Assembly (NCBI GenBank): GCA_048594865.1
Contig: JBMDWZ010000286.1
Span: 1 to 8,538 of the forward strand
DNA from: CALKWS01 sp048594865
GTDB taxonomy: Bacteria > Actinomycetota > Actinomycetes > Actinomycetales > Beutenbergiaceae
Length of the DNA stretch: 8,538 nucleotides
Reading direction: 5' to 3'
Part shown: positions 1-6,425 of the stretch, piece by piece
Layout of the letters: every line of letters begins with the position of its first letter
Numbering within the stretch: position 1 is the first letter of the stretch
Position numbers and translations under genes: made by a program
The notes under the pieces: generated by a model
Databases searched by the model: none
The model's input: the letters and a program-made list of their open reading frames with translations, nothing else
Told to the model about the DNA's origin: nothing

Positions 1-19
1 TCTTTTCGGTGCTAGTTAG

Positions 20-35
20 CCGCGGTCATCCGCGG
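20..35 (-). terminator. Stem-loop just downstream of the solute-binding protein gene
   Basis: CCGCGG occurs twice (20-25 and 30-35) around a four-base loop, giving a perfect six-pair GC stem. It begins 7 bases after the stop codon of the minus-strand lipoprotein gene. No T-run follows on the minus strand, so it is not a classical intrinsic terminator. Stem-loops placed between a binding-protein gene and its permease genes often act as mRNA stabilisers or partial terminators, and that role fits here. The role is inferred; only the hairpin is seen. Confidence 0.4.
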
Positions 36-42
36 GCGACCC

Positions 43-1842
43 TCACTCGTCGCCTTCGTCCTCTTCCTCGGAGTCTCCGGGCTCGGAGTCCTCCAAGTCT
101 TCGACGTCCTCACCGGTGTCCGAACCGTCGTGGTCCGAATCCGCACGCCAACCGACGTTGATCCAGCTATCGGTCTCATACAAGTTCGGTCCGATGTTGG
201 CCAGACCCGAACGGTAGGCCCAGATCTGCGGGCCCAAGTGGGTGCTGAGGTAGTTGAAGTGAGTGGACAGCGCCTGCTGCTCGATCTGCTTGCCGAGCTC
301 GATCCGGTCGTCCAGTTCCTCGGTGTTCTGCAGTTCGGCGATCATCTCATCCAGATCGTCGTCACCCAGGTTGGTCAGGTTGTAGTCCACCTGACCGAAG
401 CGGGCGTTGACGGCGGTGCTGGGGTCGGCGTAGCCGAGGCTGAGGCCGATCCCCATCACGGCGTAGTCCTTTTCGCCAATCACTTCACTGAACTGTCCGG
501 AGCCCAGGTTGTTGATCTGCAGGTCGATTCCACCGGCGCGCATCTGGGTCTGGAAGGCCTGCGACACCGCGGCACCCGTGGGGTCGTCACCGAACGTGGT
601 GAGGGTGACCACGAGGTCCTCGCCGTCCTTGGTCATGATGCCATCGTCATCGCCCTCGTAGCCGGCCTCGCGCAAGGTCTCCCGCGCACCTTCAGGGTCG
701 GCATCCTGGGTGGGGTAGTGATCTTCGTAGCGCTCATCGAAGGGCAGCAACAGCCAGGATCCCGGGGTTTCCGATTCCCAGTTCAGGCCCTGGAAGCGGA
801 CCTCGTTGAGCTGCTCGCGGTCGATCGCCTGGAACATCGCCTCACGAACTACAACGTCGGCGACCTCCCGGGCCTCACCGTTGAAGATGAATCCCGATCC
901 GCCCGGGGATACCCCGCGGCGAACCTCGTAGTCGTCCTCGGACCAGCTTTCGAGCTCTGAGAACCGAGAAGCATTGGAGACCGCGACCCGGTCGATTTCG
1001 CCGTTTTGGAAGGCCTGCAGGTCCGCCGAGCTCTCGTACTGAACAAAGTTGATGCGGTCCAGCACCGGCTCCTCGCCCCACCAGTTCGGGTTCGGCACTA
1101 CCGACACCACGTTCGCGGAGCGGTCGTAGATGTCCAGGATGAACGGGCCGGCGCGCCAGTCCGGGCGGATGTCGTCGACGAACCCGTCGTTGAAGAGATC
1201 CGGGGTATTGACGTCGGGGTGGATGATGCCGTTCTCAAACATCGTCTGCCACGGCTGGTACATCTGCTCCATGGTGACGGTGAAGGACCAGTCATCCTCG
1301 CGCTCAAAGGACGCCACCTGGTCATACATGTTGGTGTCGCCCAGGTCGTACTCTTCGTCTTCACCGGTGCGGATGTTGAAGGTGTGCTCGTAGGTGTCGA
1401 CGTCGATCGGCGTGCCGTCGTTCCAGACCGCGTCCGGGTTCAGCTCATACGTGAGCACCTGGGTGCCGTCGTCGGTAATCTCCTGCTCGGCGGACAGGAA
1501 GTAGTCCTCATTCAGGACGTACTCGCCCACCGGGTCCACCGTCCAGGCACCCACGTTGTACATGCTGCCCATGATGAAGCGAATGTCCGCCAACCCCGTC
1601 ACCAGGTCCCAGTCGGGTCCGACCGCGCCAACGCCCAGGGTGATCTGGCCGCCTTCTTGGAGATCTTCGCGCGCGGTTTCACCGATGTCGTAAACCTCAT
1701 CGAGGTCGACACCTGCCTCCGCGGCGTCGGGGCTAAACGACTCTTCGTCGTTGCCGTTACTGCATGCCGCAAGCACGAGCGCGGCCGCTGCGCCTGCAGC
1801 AACAACGCTGCCCACGCGGCGGGATATCGAAGGACTCTTCAC
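43..1842 (-). CDS. ABC transporter solute-binding lipoprotein, family 5 (SBP_bac_5, peptide/oligosaccharide type)
   Basis: This is the 599-residue extracytoplasmic receptor of an ABC importer, of the class that binds oligopeptides and in some cases oligosaccharides. Residues 1-26 form a lipoprotein signal peptide: a basic start with RR at 8-9, a hydrophobic Ala/Val/Leu stretch, and a lipobox (LAAC) with the anchoring Cys27. The body has family 5 traits, including the Asp/Gly-rich VWNDGTPIDVDTYEHTFN stretch near 139-156, the PNPNWWG motif near 250-256, and a REAMFQAIDREQL block near 333-345. The mature protein is very acidic, has only four lysines in total, and carries a C-terminal tail (about 568-599) in which 19 of 32 residues are Asp or Glu. 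The start is GTG at 1842, preceded by a strong Shine-Dalgarno sequence (GAGAGGAA at 1854-1847); an ATG at 1856 runs straight into a stop. A LacI-type operator lies upstream. No permease or ATPase is in the window; they may follow beyond the left edge. The substrate cannot be read from sequence, although regulation by LacI would favour a sugar. Confidence 0.92.
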   Translation of the reverse strand: MKSPSISRRVGSVVAAGAAAALVLAACSNGNDEESFSPDAAEAGVDLDEVYDIGETAREDLQEGGQITLGVGAVGPDWDLVTGLADIRFIMGSMYNVGAWTVDPVGEYVLNEDYFLSAEQEITDDGTQVLTYELNPDAVWNDGTPIDVDTYEHTFNIRTGEDEEYDLGDTNMYDQVASFEREDDWSFTVTMEQMYQPWQTMFENGIIHPDVNTPDLFNDGFVDDIRPDWRAGPFILDIYDRSANVVSVVPNPNWWGEEPVLDRINFVQYESSADLQAFQNGEIDRVAVSNASRFSELESWSEDDYEVRRGVSPGGSGFIFNGEAREVADVVVREAMFQAIDREQLNEVRFQGLNWESETPGSWLLLPFDERYEDHYPTQDADPEGARETLREAGYEGDDDGIMTKDGEDLVVTLTTFGDDPTGAAVSQAFQTQMRAGGIDLQINNLGSGQFSEVIGEKDYAVMGIGLSLGYADPSTAVNARFGQVDYNLTNLGDDDLDEMIAELQNTEELDDRIELGKQIEQQALSTHFNYLSTHLGPQIWAYRSGLANIGPNLYETDSWINVGWRADSDHDGSDTGEDVEDLEDSEPGDSEEEDEGDE

Positions 1843-1873
1843 GGTGTTCCTCTCATCGGGACCTCAAACGGCG

Positions 1874-1893
1874 ATATGACAGCGCCGTCATAT
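1874..1893. promoter_or_regulatory. Probable LacI-family operator before the solute-binding protein gene
   Basis: The arms ATATGAC (1874-1880) and GTCATAT (1887-1893) are perfect inverted repeats around AGCGCC. The whole 20 bp is symmetric apart from one pair and is centred on a CG step (1883-1884). The core TGACAGCG..CGTCA resembles LacI-family sites, which are even-length palindromes with a central CpG. It lies 31 bp upstream of the GTG start at 1842, and the adjacent upstream gene on the same strand encodes a LacI-family protein. The palindrome is seen directly; its assignment to that regulator is inference. Confidence 0.6.
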
Positions 1894-1920
1894 TTAACGT
1901 AGCAGGCGTTCGCCCAAGAA
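1892..1920 (-). promoter_or_regulatory. Candidate promoter of the solute-binding protein gene
   Basis: Reading the minus strand, TTCTTG (1920-1915) and TTAAAT (1897-1892) are 17 bases apart and resemble weak -35 and -10 elements. The -10 element abuts the palindrome at 1874-1893, so a bound repressor would cover the transcription start. This is the most AT-rich spot in the spacer, but the match to consensus is poor and other placements are possible. Confidence 0.3.
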
Positions 1921-1968
1921 ACTCGCCTACCTTGTTACAACTGGGTGACAAACGCGCGTGTTCGCGCC

Positions 1969-2024
1969 GCAACCGCCATTGCTCACCCCGCCACCGGCAT
2001 TGCGAGGGGGTGGAGGATGGTTGC
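1969..2024. repeat. Long imperfect inverted repeat in the lacI to binding-protein spacer
   Basis: GCAACC (1969-1974) pairs with GGTTGC (2019-2024), and within it CACCCC (1984-1989) pairs with GGGGTG (2007-2012), leaving an asymmetric internal loop and a 17-base apical loop. It lies between the end of lacI and the promoter of the downstream gene. It could form an extended RNA stem that helps end lacI transcription, but there is no U-tract and GC-rich DNA forms such pairs fairly easily. Confidence 0.25.
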
Positions 2025-2043
2025 GGGAACGCTCGCTACCAAT

Positions 2044-2065
2044 TGGGAGGCGAGGCCGGCTCCCA
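2044..2065 (-). terminator. Candidate terminator hairpin after lacI
   Basis: TGGGAG and CTCCCA form a perfect six-pair stem (2060-2065 with 2044-2049) around a ten-base loop, starting 24 bases after the lacI stop codon on the minus strand. Only a short ATT follows instead of a U-tract. The position fits a terminator separating the fumC-lacI unit from the binding-protein gene; the strength is uncertain. Confidence 0.35.
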
Positions 2066-2089
2066 GACGGCAGTGACGCCGTCGGGCAC

Positions 2090-3100
2090 TTAGGCGATAA
2101 CGTCGCGGATGGTGACCGGCACGCAGATTCCACGCGTGGGACGTGGCGCGCCGCTGACCCGCTCCAGCAGCAACTGGGCCGCGACCCGGCCGATCTCGGC
2201 CTGCTCATAGGCCAGCAGCGTCACCGGCACCCCGAGGTAACTGGCTTCGGGAACGTCGTCGAAGCCGATCACTCGCACCTGGCCGCCAGTAGTTCGAAGG
2301 GCGAGCAGCACGCCAAGGCAGTTGAGGTTGTTGGAAGCAAAGATGGCCGACGGCGGGTCGGTGCGAGCCAGCAAATCGTGGGTGATCGCGGTGGCCGATT
2401 CGGGCGTCCTGCTCCCGAACACCACGAGGTCCGGATCCACCGGAATTCCGGCATCCCGGTGCGCCTGCAGGTAACCCTGATGGCGCTGGGCGATGTTGTA
2501 GATGTAGTCCAGGTCGCCGATAAAGGCGATCCGGCGGTGCCCGGCGCGCAGCAGCCCGGCTACCTGTTTGCGGGTCGCATCGAAGTCATCGGGAGAGACC
2601 GAATCGGCCTCCAGGCCCTCGATCACGCGGTGCGCGAGCACCAGGGACATGTGATCGGCGGCCTCGGCCAGGTGTTCATGTTCGCGGCCCGAAGGCACCA
2701 GCACCACGGCATCGACGCCGCGATCACGGAATTCCAACAGCAGCTTGCGCTCTACCTCGGGATCCTCCCCCGAGGAGGCGATCACCAGCGAGAACCCCTC
2801 GGCGCGCAGCACCCGTTCCATCCCCCGCATGGCCTCAACGCCGTAGGGGTTCAGGGTGCTGACGATCAGCCCCGCCAGGCGCAGGCGCTGCCCCCGGGCG
2901 AGGCTGCGGGCTGCCTGGTCGGGCCGGAATCCCAGTTCGCGGATCGCCTGGCGCACCCGCTCGGAGGTGGCGGGGGCCACGTACCGTTCACCGTTGACCA
3001 CCCGGGATACAGTCTTGGCGCTGACGTTCGCGAGCTTGGCGACGTCCTCCAGGCGCGGCCGCCGACCATTGGCAGGCTCCCCACTCACCCCGGCAACCAC
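2090..3100 (-). CDS. LacI-family transcriptional regulator
   Basis: This is a 336-residue DNA-binding regulator of normal family length. The N-terminal helix-turn-helix is clear at residues 17-37 (LEDVAKLANVSAKTVSRVVNG shape). It is followed by the ELGFRPDQAARSLARG segment (55-70), which carries the minor-groove hinge helix. A periplasmic-binding-protein-like effector domain fills the rest, with the family blocks IAFIGD (191-196), FASNNLNCLG (254-263), RVIGFDDVP (276-284) and a C-terminal EQAEIGRVAAQLLLERV stretch (299-315). Such proteins normally bind a sugar or nucleoside and act as local repressors. The GTG at 3100 lies only three bases after the fumC stop, implying translational coupling; a second in-frame GTG at 3088 is also possible, and neither has a strong Shine-Dalgarno sequence. 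The likely target is the palindrome at 1874-1893 before the neighbouring solute-binding protein gene. The effector is unknown. Confidence 0.93.
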   Translation of the reverse strand: MVAGVSGEPANGRRPRLEDVAKLANVSAKTVSRVVNGERYVAPATSERVRQAIRELGFRPDQAARSLARGQRLRLAGLIVSTLNPYGVEAMRGMERVLRAEGFSLVIASSGEDPEVERKLLLEFRDRGVDAVVLVPSGREHEHLAEAADHMSLVLAHRVIEGLEADSVSPDDFDATRKQVAGLLRAGHRRIAFIGDLDYIYNIAQRHQGYLQAHRDAGIPVDPDLVVFGSRTPESATAITHDLLARTDPPSAIFASNNLNCLGVLLALRTTGGQVRVIGFDDVPEASYLGVPVTLLAYEQAEIGRVAAQLLLERVSGAPRPTRGICVPVTIRDVIA

Positions 3101-3103
3101 GGC

Positions 3104-4492
3104 TCAGCCCGGTGAGGTCATAGTGGTGACATCGAGCGCAGCATCGAGTTGCTCGGCGGTGACCTCACCGCGCTCGACGTACCCGAGTTCCTCCACCGCC
3201 TGGCGCACGGTCACGCTGTTGCCGACCGCATGCTTAGCGATCTTGGCGGCCGCTTCGTAGCCGATCAGTCGGTTCAGTGGGGTGACGATCGACGGCGAGG
3301 ACTCGGCCAATTCCAGGGCCCGCTCGGTGTTGGCGGTGATCCCATCGACGCACTTGGCCGCCAGGTGCTCACTGGCATTGCCGAGCAGGGTGACGGACTC
3401 CAGGATGTTGCGGGCCAGCACCGGCAGCATGACGTTCAGTTCGAAGGAGCCCGAAGCGCCGGCGAAGGTGATCGTCGAGTCGTTTCCGATGACCTGCGCG
3501 CAGACCATCAGCACCGCTTCGGGGATCACCGGGTTGACCTTGCCGGGCATGATCGAGGACCCGGGCTGCAGGTCTGGGATGGCGATTTCGCCAAGGCCGG
3601 TGTTCGGCCCCGAGCCCATCCAACGAAGGTCATTGCAGATCTTGACCATCGATACCGCGACGGTGCGGATCTGGCCGGAGGCTTCAACGATCGCATCCTG
3701 CGCGCTCTGGGCCTCGAAGTGGTTAGCGGTCTCGGTCAGCGGCAGTCCGGAGTTCTGCGCGATCAGTTCGATCACCCGTGGGGCAAAGCCCCGGGGGGTG
3801 TTGATTCCGGTACCCACCGCGGTGCCACCAAGCGGGAGTTCGGCCAGCCGGGGAATGACGCCTTGGACCCGGTCGATGCCGTTGCGGATCTGCTGGGCGT
3901 ATCCGGAGAACTCCTGGCCCAAAGTGACCGGGGTGGCATCCATCAGGTGGGTTCGTCCGGCCTTGACCACATCGGCAAACTCCTGCGCCTTGCGCTCCAG
4001 CGACGTCGCCAGAATCTCCAGGCGAGGCAGCAACTCTTCCACCACGGCCTGGGTGGCGGCGATGTGGATCGATGCCGGGAACACGTCGTTGGAGGACTGT
4101 GAGGCGTTGACGTGATCGTTGGGGTGCACGCTGAGGTCGTCGGTGCTGGCGAGGGTGGCGATCACCTCGTTGGTGTTCATGTTCGAGGAGGTGCCCGAGC
4201 CGGTTTGGAACACATCGACCGGGAAGTCATGGTCAAATTCCCCGGCGATCACACGGTCAGCGGCCGCGGAAATCGCATCGGCGGTGGCCTGATCGATCAC
4301 GCCGAGCTCGGCGTTCGCCAGCGCGGCGGCGCGCTTGACCTGCGCCAACGCGGCGATGTGGTGGCGAGAGATTCCGATCCCGGAGATCGCGAAATTCTCT
4401 ACGGCGCGCTGGGTTTGCGCGCGGTAGGTCGCGTTCTTGGGCACCCGGACTTCACCCATGGTGTCGTGCTCGATGCGGTATTCCTCGCTCAT
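3104..4492 (-). CDS. fumC: Fumarate hydratase, class II (fumarase C)
   Basis: This cytoplasmic TCA-cycle enzyme reversibly hydrates fumarate to L-malate and is a homotetramer of about 460 residues in its family; here it has 462. Superfamily blocks are all present: TGSGTSSNMNTNEV near 97-110, HPNDHVNASQSSNDVFP near 123-139, GRTHLMDATP near 179-188 (with the conserved Thr-His), and the signature GSSIMPGKVNP near 311-321, whose loop carries the catalytic Ser. These residues favour fumarase over aspartate ammonia-lyase or argininosuccinate lyase. I chose ATG at 4492 over the GTG immediately before it (4495) because AGGGAA (4504-4499) is six bases upstream of the ATG. The gene is followed after three bases by the LacI-family regulator, so the two are probably in one transcript. 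A 113-bp spacer separates it from the GNAT gene upstream and holds a candidate -10 element. Confidence 0.96.
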   Translation of the reverse strand: MSEEYRIEHDTMGEVRVPKNATYRAQTQRAVENFAISGIGISRHHIAALAQVKRAAALANAELGVIDQATADAISAAADRVIAGEFDHDFPVDVFQTGSGTSSNMNTNEVIATLASTDDLSVHPNDHVNASQSSNDVFPASIHIAATQAVVEELLPRLEILATSLERKAQEFADVVKAGRTHLMDATPVTLGQEFSGYAQQIRNGIDRVQGVIPRLAELPLGGTAVGTGINTPRGFAPRVIELIAQNSGLPLTETANHFEAQSAQDAIVEASGQIRTVAVSMVKICNDLRWMGSGPNTGLGEIAIPDLQPGSSIMPGKVNPVIPEAVLMVCAQVIGNDSTITFAGASGSFELNVMLPVLARNILESVTLLGNASEHLAAKCVDGITANTERALELAESSPSIVTPLNRLIGYEAAAKIAKHAVGNSVTVRQAVEELGYVERGEVTAEQLDAALDVTTMTSPG

Positions 4493-4530
4493 CACTGCTT
4501 CCCTGACGTGGCGGACGATGTGCTGCGATT

Positions 4531-4536
4531 AGCCTA
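4531..4536 (-). promoter_or_regulatory. Candidate -10 element of the fumC promoter
   Basis: TAGGCT on the minus strand matches the TAnnnT pattern common in actinobacterial housekeeping promoters. It would place the transcript start about 30 bases before the fumC ATG. No convincing -35 hexamer is found 16 to 18 bases upstream, so this rests on one hexamer and on its position. Confidence 0.3.
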
Positions 4537-4544
4537 TCCGCCCC

Positions 4545-4563
4545 GCGGCGACGCGGTGGCCGC
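4545..4563 (-). terminator. Weak hairpin between the GNAT gene and fumC
   Basis: GCGGC (4545-4549) and GCCGC (4559-4563) can pair around a nine-base loop, in the spacer after the GNAT stop. It could attenuate transcription from the guaB3-GNAT unit into fumC. The stem is only five pairs in very GC-rich sequence and has no U-tract. Confidence 0.2.
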
Positions 4564-4605
4564 TGCTGGGGTGGATGGGCACGGGGCCGGCGCGGTCTTG
4601 GCTCG

Positions 4606-5085
4606 CTAGGAGGTGAACCATTTGCCGTAGACGAGCGTCTGTTGATCGGTGTACCCGTGGTGCAGGTAGAAGTCGCCCACCGGGTTGGTATTGCGCACCA
4701 TCAGTTGAACCTTGCGCGCGCCATGGCGGGCCAACCACTGCTCACTGGCGGTGAGCATCTGCTCACCGTGCCCGCGCCCTTGCGCCTGCGGGTCCACCGC
4801 CAGGTAGTAGATCCAGCCGCGGTGGCCATCGACGCCGACCATGGCGGTGGCGACCGCCCGGCCGTCGGGTTCAGTGCCGCTCTGCTCGCAGCCAAGAAGG
4901 ATCGACGACGTCGGACCCTCGATCGCCTGGGCGAAGTCGGTATCAGGGTCGTTCCACGGCCGGGTGAGTTCGGTGGCGCGCCACAGCGCGATCACCTCAG
5001 CGGCATCATCCGGCCCGGCTTCCCGGACTCGCATCCGGCTCACCGGCTGGGGCGCGCCGCCATTTGGCGCGGGCTGCTCGGGCAC
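4606..5085 (-). CDS. GNAT family N-acetyltransferase (YpeA-like)
   Basis: This is a small acetyl-CoA-dependent acyltransferase of 159 residues. The GNAT core is visible: a first strand and helix (RVREAGPDDAAEVIALWR, about 19-36), the central strand WIYYLAVDP (91-99) leading into the acetyl-CoA pyrophosphate loop QGRGHG (102-107), and the closing VQLMVRNTN...DFYLHHGY segment (126-145). The overall pattern resembles the YpeA subgroup, whose substrate I cannot state. The start is uncertain. GTG at 5085 adds a Pro/Ala-rich 17-residue leader and has no clear Shine-Dalgarno sequence. ATG at 5034 (residue 18) starts right at the domain and has GGTGAG four bases before it, giving a 142-residue protein typical of the family. 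The outer start lies 15 bp after the guaB3 stop, so the two genes are probably one operon. Confidence 0.88.
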   Translation of the reverse strand: MPEQPAPNGGAPQPVSRMRVREAGPDDAAEVIALWRATELTRPWNDPDTDFAQAIEGPTSSILLGCEQSGTEPDGRAVATAMVGVDGHRGWIYYLAVDPQAQGRGHGEQMLTASEQWLARHGARKVQLMVRNTNPVGDFYLHHGYTDQQTLVYGKWFTS

Positions 5086-5100
5086 TGGCGATGCGCCCGG

Positions 5101-6225
5101 TCAGCTCGGGTAGTACGGCGAGACCACGACTTCGACCCGCTGGAACTCCTTGACGTCGGTGTACCCGGTGGTGGCCATCGCCCGACGTAGGGCGCCGATC
5201 ATGTTCACCGTGCCATCAGCCTGTGAGCCGGGCCCGAGCAGCACCTGCTCCATCGGGCCGACGGTGTCTACCTGCACGCGCTCACCACGGGGTAGGTCGG
5301 GGTGGTAGGCCTCGGGGCCCCAGTGCCAGCCCTTGCCGGGGGCGTCGGAGGCGCGGGCCAACGCGGCTCCGAGCATCACCGCATCGGCTCCGCAACCGAT
5401 CGCCTTGACCAGGTCGCCGCTTCGTCCTACTCCGCCGTCGGCAATCACGTGCACGTACCGGCCACCGGACTCATCCAAGTAGTCCCTGCGGGCCGCGGCG
5501 ACGTCGGCGACCGCGGTCGCCATCGGAGCGTGGATGCCCAGGGTGGTGCGGGTGGTGTGCGCTGCTCCGCCACCGAATCCAACCAGGACGCCGGCCGCGC
5601 CGGTGCGCATGAGGTGCAGCGCAGCGGTGTAGGTGGCCGCACCCCCGACGATCACGGGCACATCGAGTTCGTAAATGAAGCGCTTGAGGTTCAGCGGTTC
5701 GGCGGAGGAGGAGACGTGCTCGGCGCTCACCGTGGTGCCGCGGATGACGAACAGGTCCACACCGGCCGCCACGACCGAGCGCCAGTGCTCCTGGGTGCGC
5801 TGGGGGGACAGCGCCCCGGCCACGGTGACACCGGATTCACGGATCTCACGGAACCGCTCGGTGATGAGTTCGGGGATGATCGGCGCGGAGTAGATCTCCT
5901 GCATCCGCTTGGTCGCGCCATCCGGCGGGAGCTGGGCGATCTCTTCGAGGAGCGGTTCGGGGTTCTCGTACTTGGTCCACAGGCCCTCGAGGTCCAGCAC
6001 GCCGATCCCGCCCAGGCGTCCCAACTCGATTGCACTCGCCGGGCTCATCACCGAGTCCATCGGGGCCGCCAGCACCGGCAGGTCGACGTAATAGGCGTCG
6101 ATCTGCCAGCCAACGGACACCTCCTCGGGTGAGCGGGTGCGCCGGGAGGGCACAACGGCTACGTCGTCGAAGGAGTAGGCGCGCCGGCCTCGTTTACCGC
6201 GTCCGATTTCAATCTCATGACTCAC
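5101..6225 (-). CDS. guaB3: GuaB3 family IMP dehydrogenase-related protein
   Basis: This is a CBS-less member of the IMP dehydrogenase/GMP reductase TIM-barrel family, 374 residues from the chosen start. Family marks include EIEIGRGKRGRRAY at the N terminus, AAPMDSVMSP (about 53-62) and IADGG (about 261-265, phosphate binding), followed by GADAVMLG. The loop that in IMP dehydrogenase reads GPGxxCTTR here reads GGGAAHTTR, so His (codon 5557-5559) replaces the catalytic Cys. No RYF flap motif is present either. The closing segment NMIGALRRAMATTGY matches the end of the family fold. Ligand binding may therefore be kept while the classical reaction is lost; the role in Actinobacteria is, to my knowledge, unsettled. 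I chose GTG at 6225 because it gives the usual family N terminus; a TTG at 6234 would add three residues, and neither has a good ribosome binding site. It is divergent from the exonuclease gene and leads the GNAT gene by 15 bp. Confidence 0.93.
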   Translation of the reverse strand: MSHEIEIGRGKRGRRAYSFDDVAVVPSRRTRSPEEVSVGWQIDAYYVDLPVLAAPMDSVMSPASAIELGRLGGIGVLDLEGLWTKYENPEPLLEEIAQLPPDGATKRMQEIYSAPIIPELITERFREIRESGVTVAGALSPQRTQEHWRSVVAAGVDLFVIRGTTVSAEHVSSSAEPLNLKRFIYELDVPVIVGGAATYTAALHLMRTGAAGVLVGFGGGAAHTTRTTLGIHAPMATAVADVAAARRDYLDESGGRYVHVIADGGVGRSGDLVKAIGCGADAVMLGAALARASDAPGKGWHWGPEAYHPDLPRGERVQVDTVGPMEQVLLGPGSQADGTVNMIGALRRAMATTGYTDVKEFQRVEVVVSPYYPS

Positions 6226-6345
6226 GGTCAGCAAGGCTACTCGCCCGCGCCAACACTTGCTGACGAGTTCGGAGTCTTTTGGGCAACGCCGGGGGGCCTG
6301 GGCGGGTTTGTCAGTGGCCTATGTCAGAGTCGGGTGCAACGCCAA

Positions 6346-6381
6346 GGACCGGCCGCTGCAGGGCCGGGATCCGCCGGCGGA
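6346..6381. promoter_or_regulatory. Two adjacent inverted repeats in the exonuclease leader
   Basis: In the roughly 200-bp divergent spacer (6226-6425), CCGGCC (6349-6354) pairs with GGCCGG (6362-6367), extended by GGA with TCC across a two-base bulge. This is followed by a perfect 12-bp palindrome, TCCGCCGGCGGA (6370-6381), about 45 bp before the exonuclease ATG. They could be a leader-RNA structure or a protein-binding site. I found no confident promoter hexamers for either flanking gene in this spacer. TGTCAG occurs twice (6309-6314 and 6322-6327), 13 bp apart, without a clear meaning. Confidence 0.25.
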
Positions 6382-6425
6382 CGCAATGACACAGACCAGC
6401 CAAGACCACACACAACGAGGTTGCC

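Noticed and set aside
1006..1902. 298-codon plus-strand open frame over the binding-protein gene
   Set aside because: It is antisense to a gene with a clear signal peptide and Shine-Dalgarno sequence. It has no motif and extends through the promoter and operator.
1958..3115. 385-codon open frame on the plus strand, longer than the lacI gene it overlaps
   Set aside because: It is antisense to lacI, whose helix-turn-helix and effector domain are unmistakable. The plus-strand product is His/Gly/Val-rich with no recognisable motif, as expected from reading GC-rich codons backwards.
3149..4102. 317-codon plus-strand open frame over fumC
   Set aside because: It is antisense to a complete fumarase and shows only low-complexity composition from GC bias.
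5302..6132. 276-codon plus-strand open frame over guaB3
   Set aside because: It is antisense to a full-length guaB3 and has no motif or ribosome binding site that I can identify.
5101..6234. guaB3 as a decayed duplicate of guaB
   Set aside because: It is an intact, full-length member of a distinct subfamily with its own conserved N terminus. The missing Cys and flap look like subfamily traits rather than decay.
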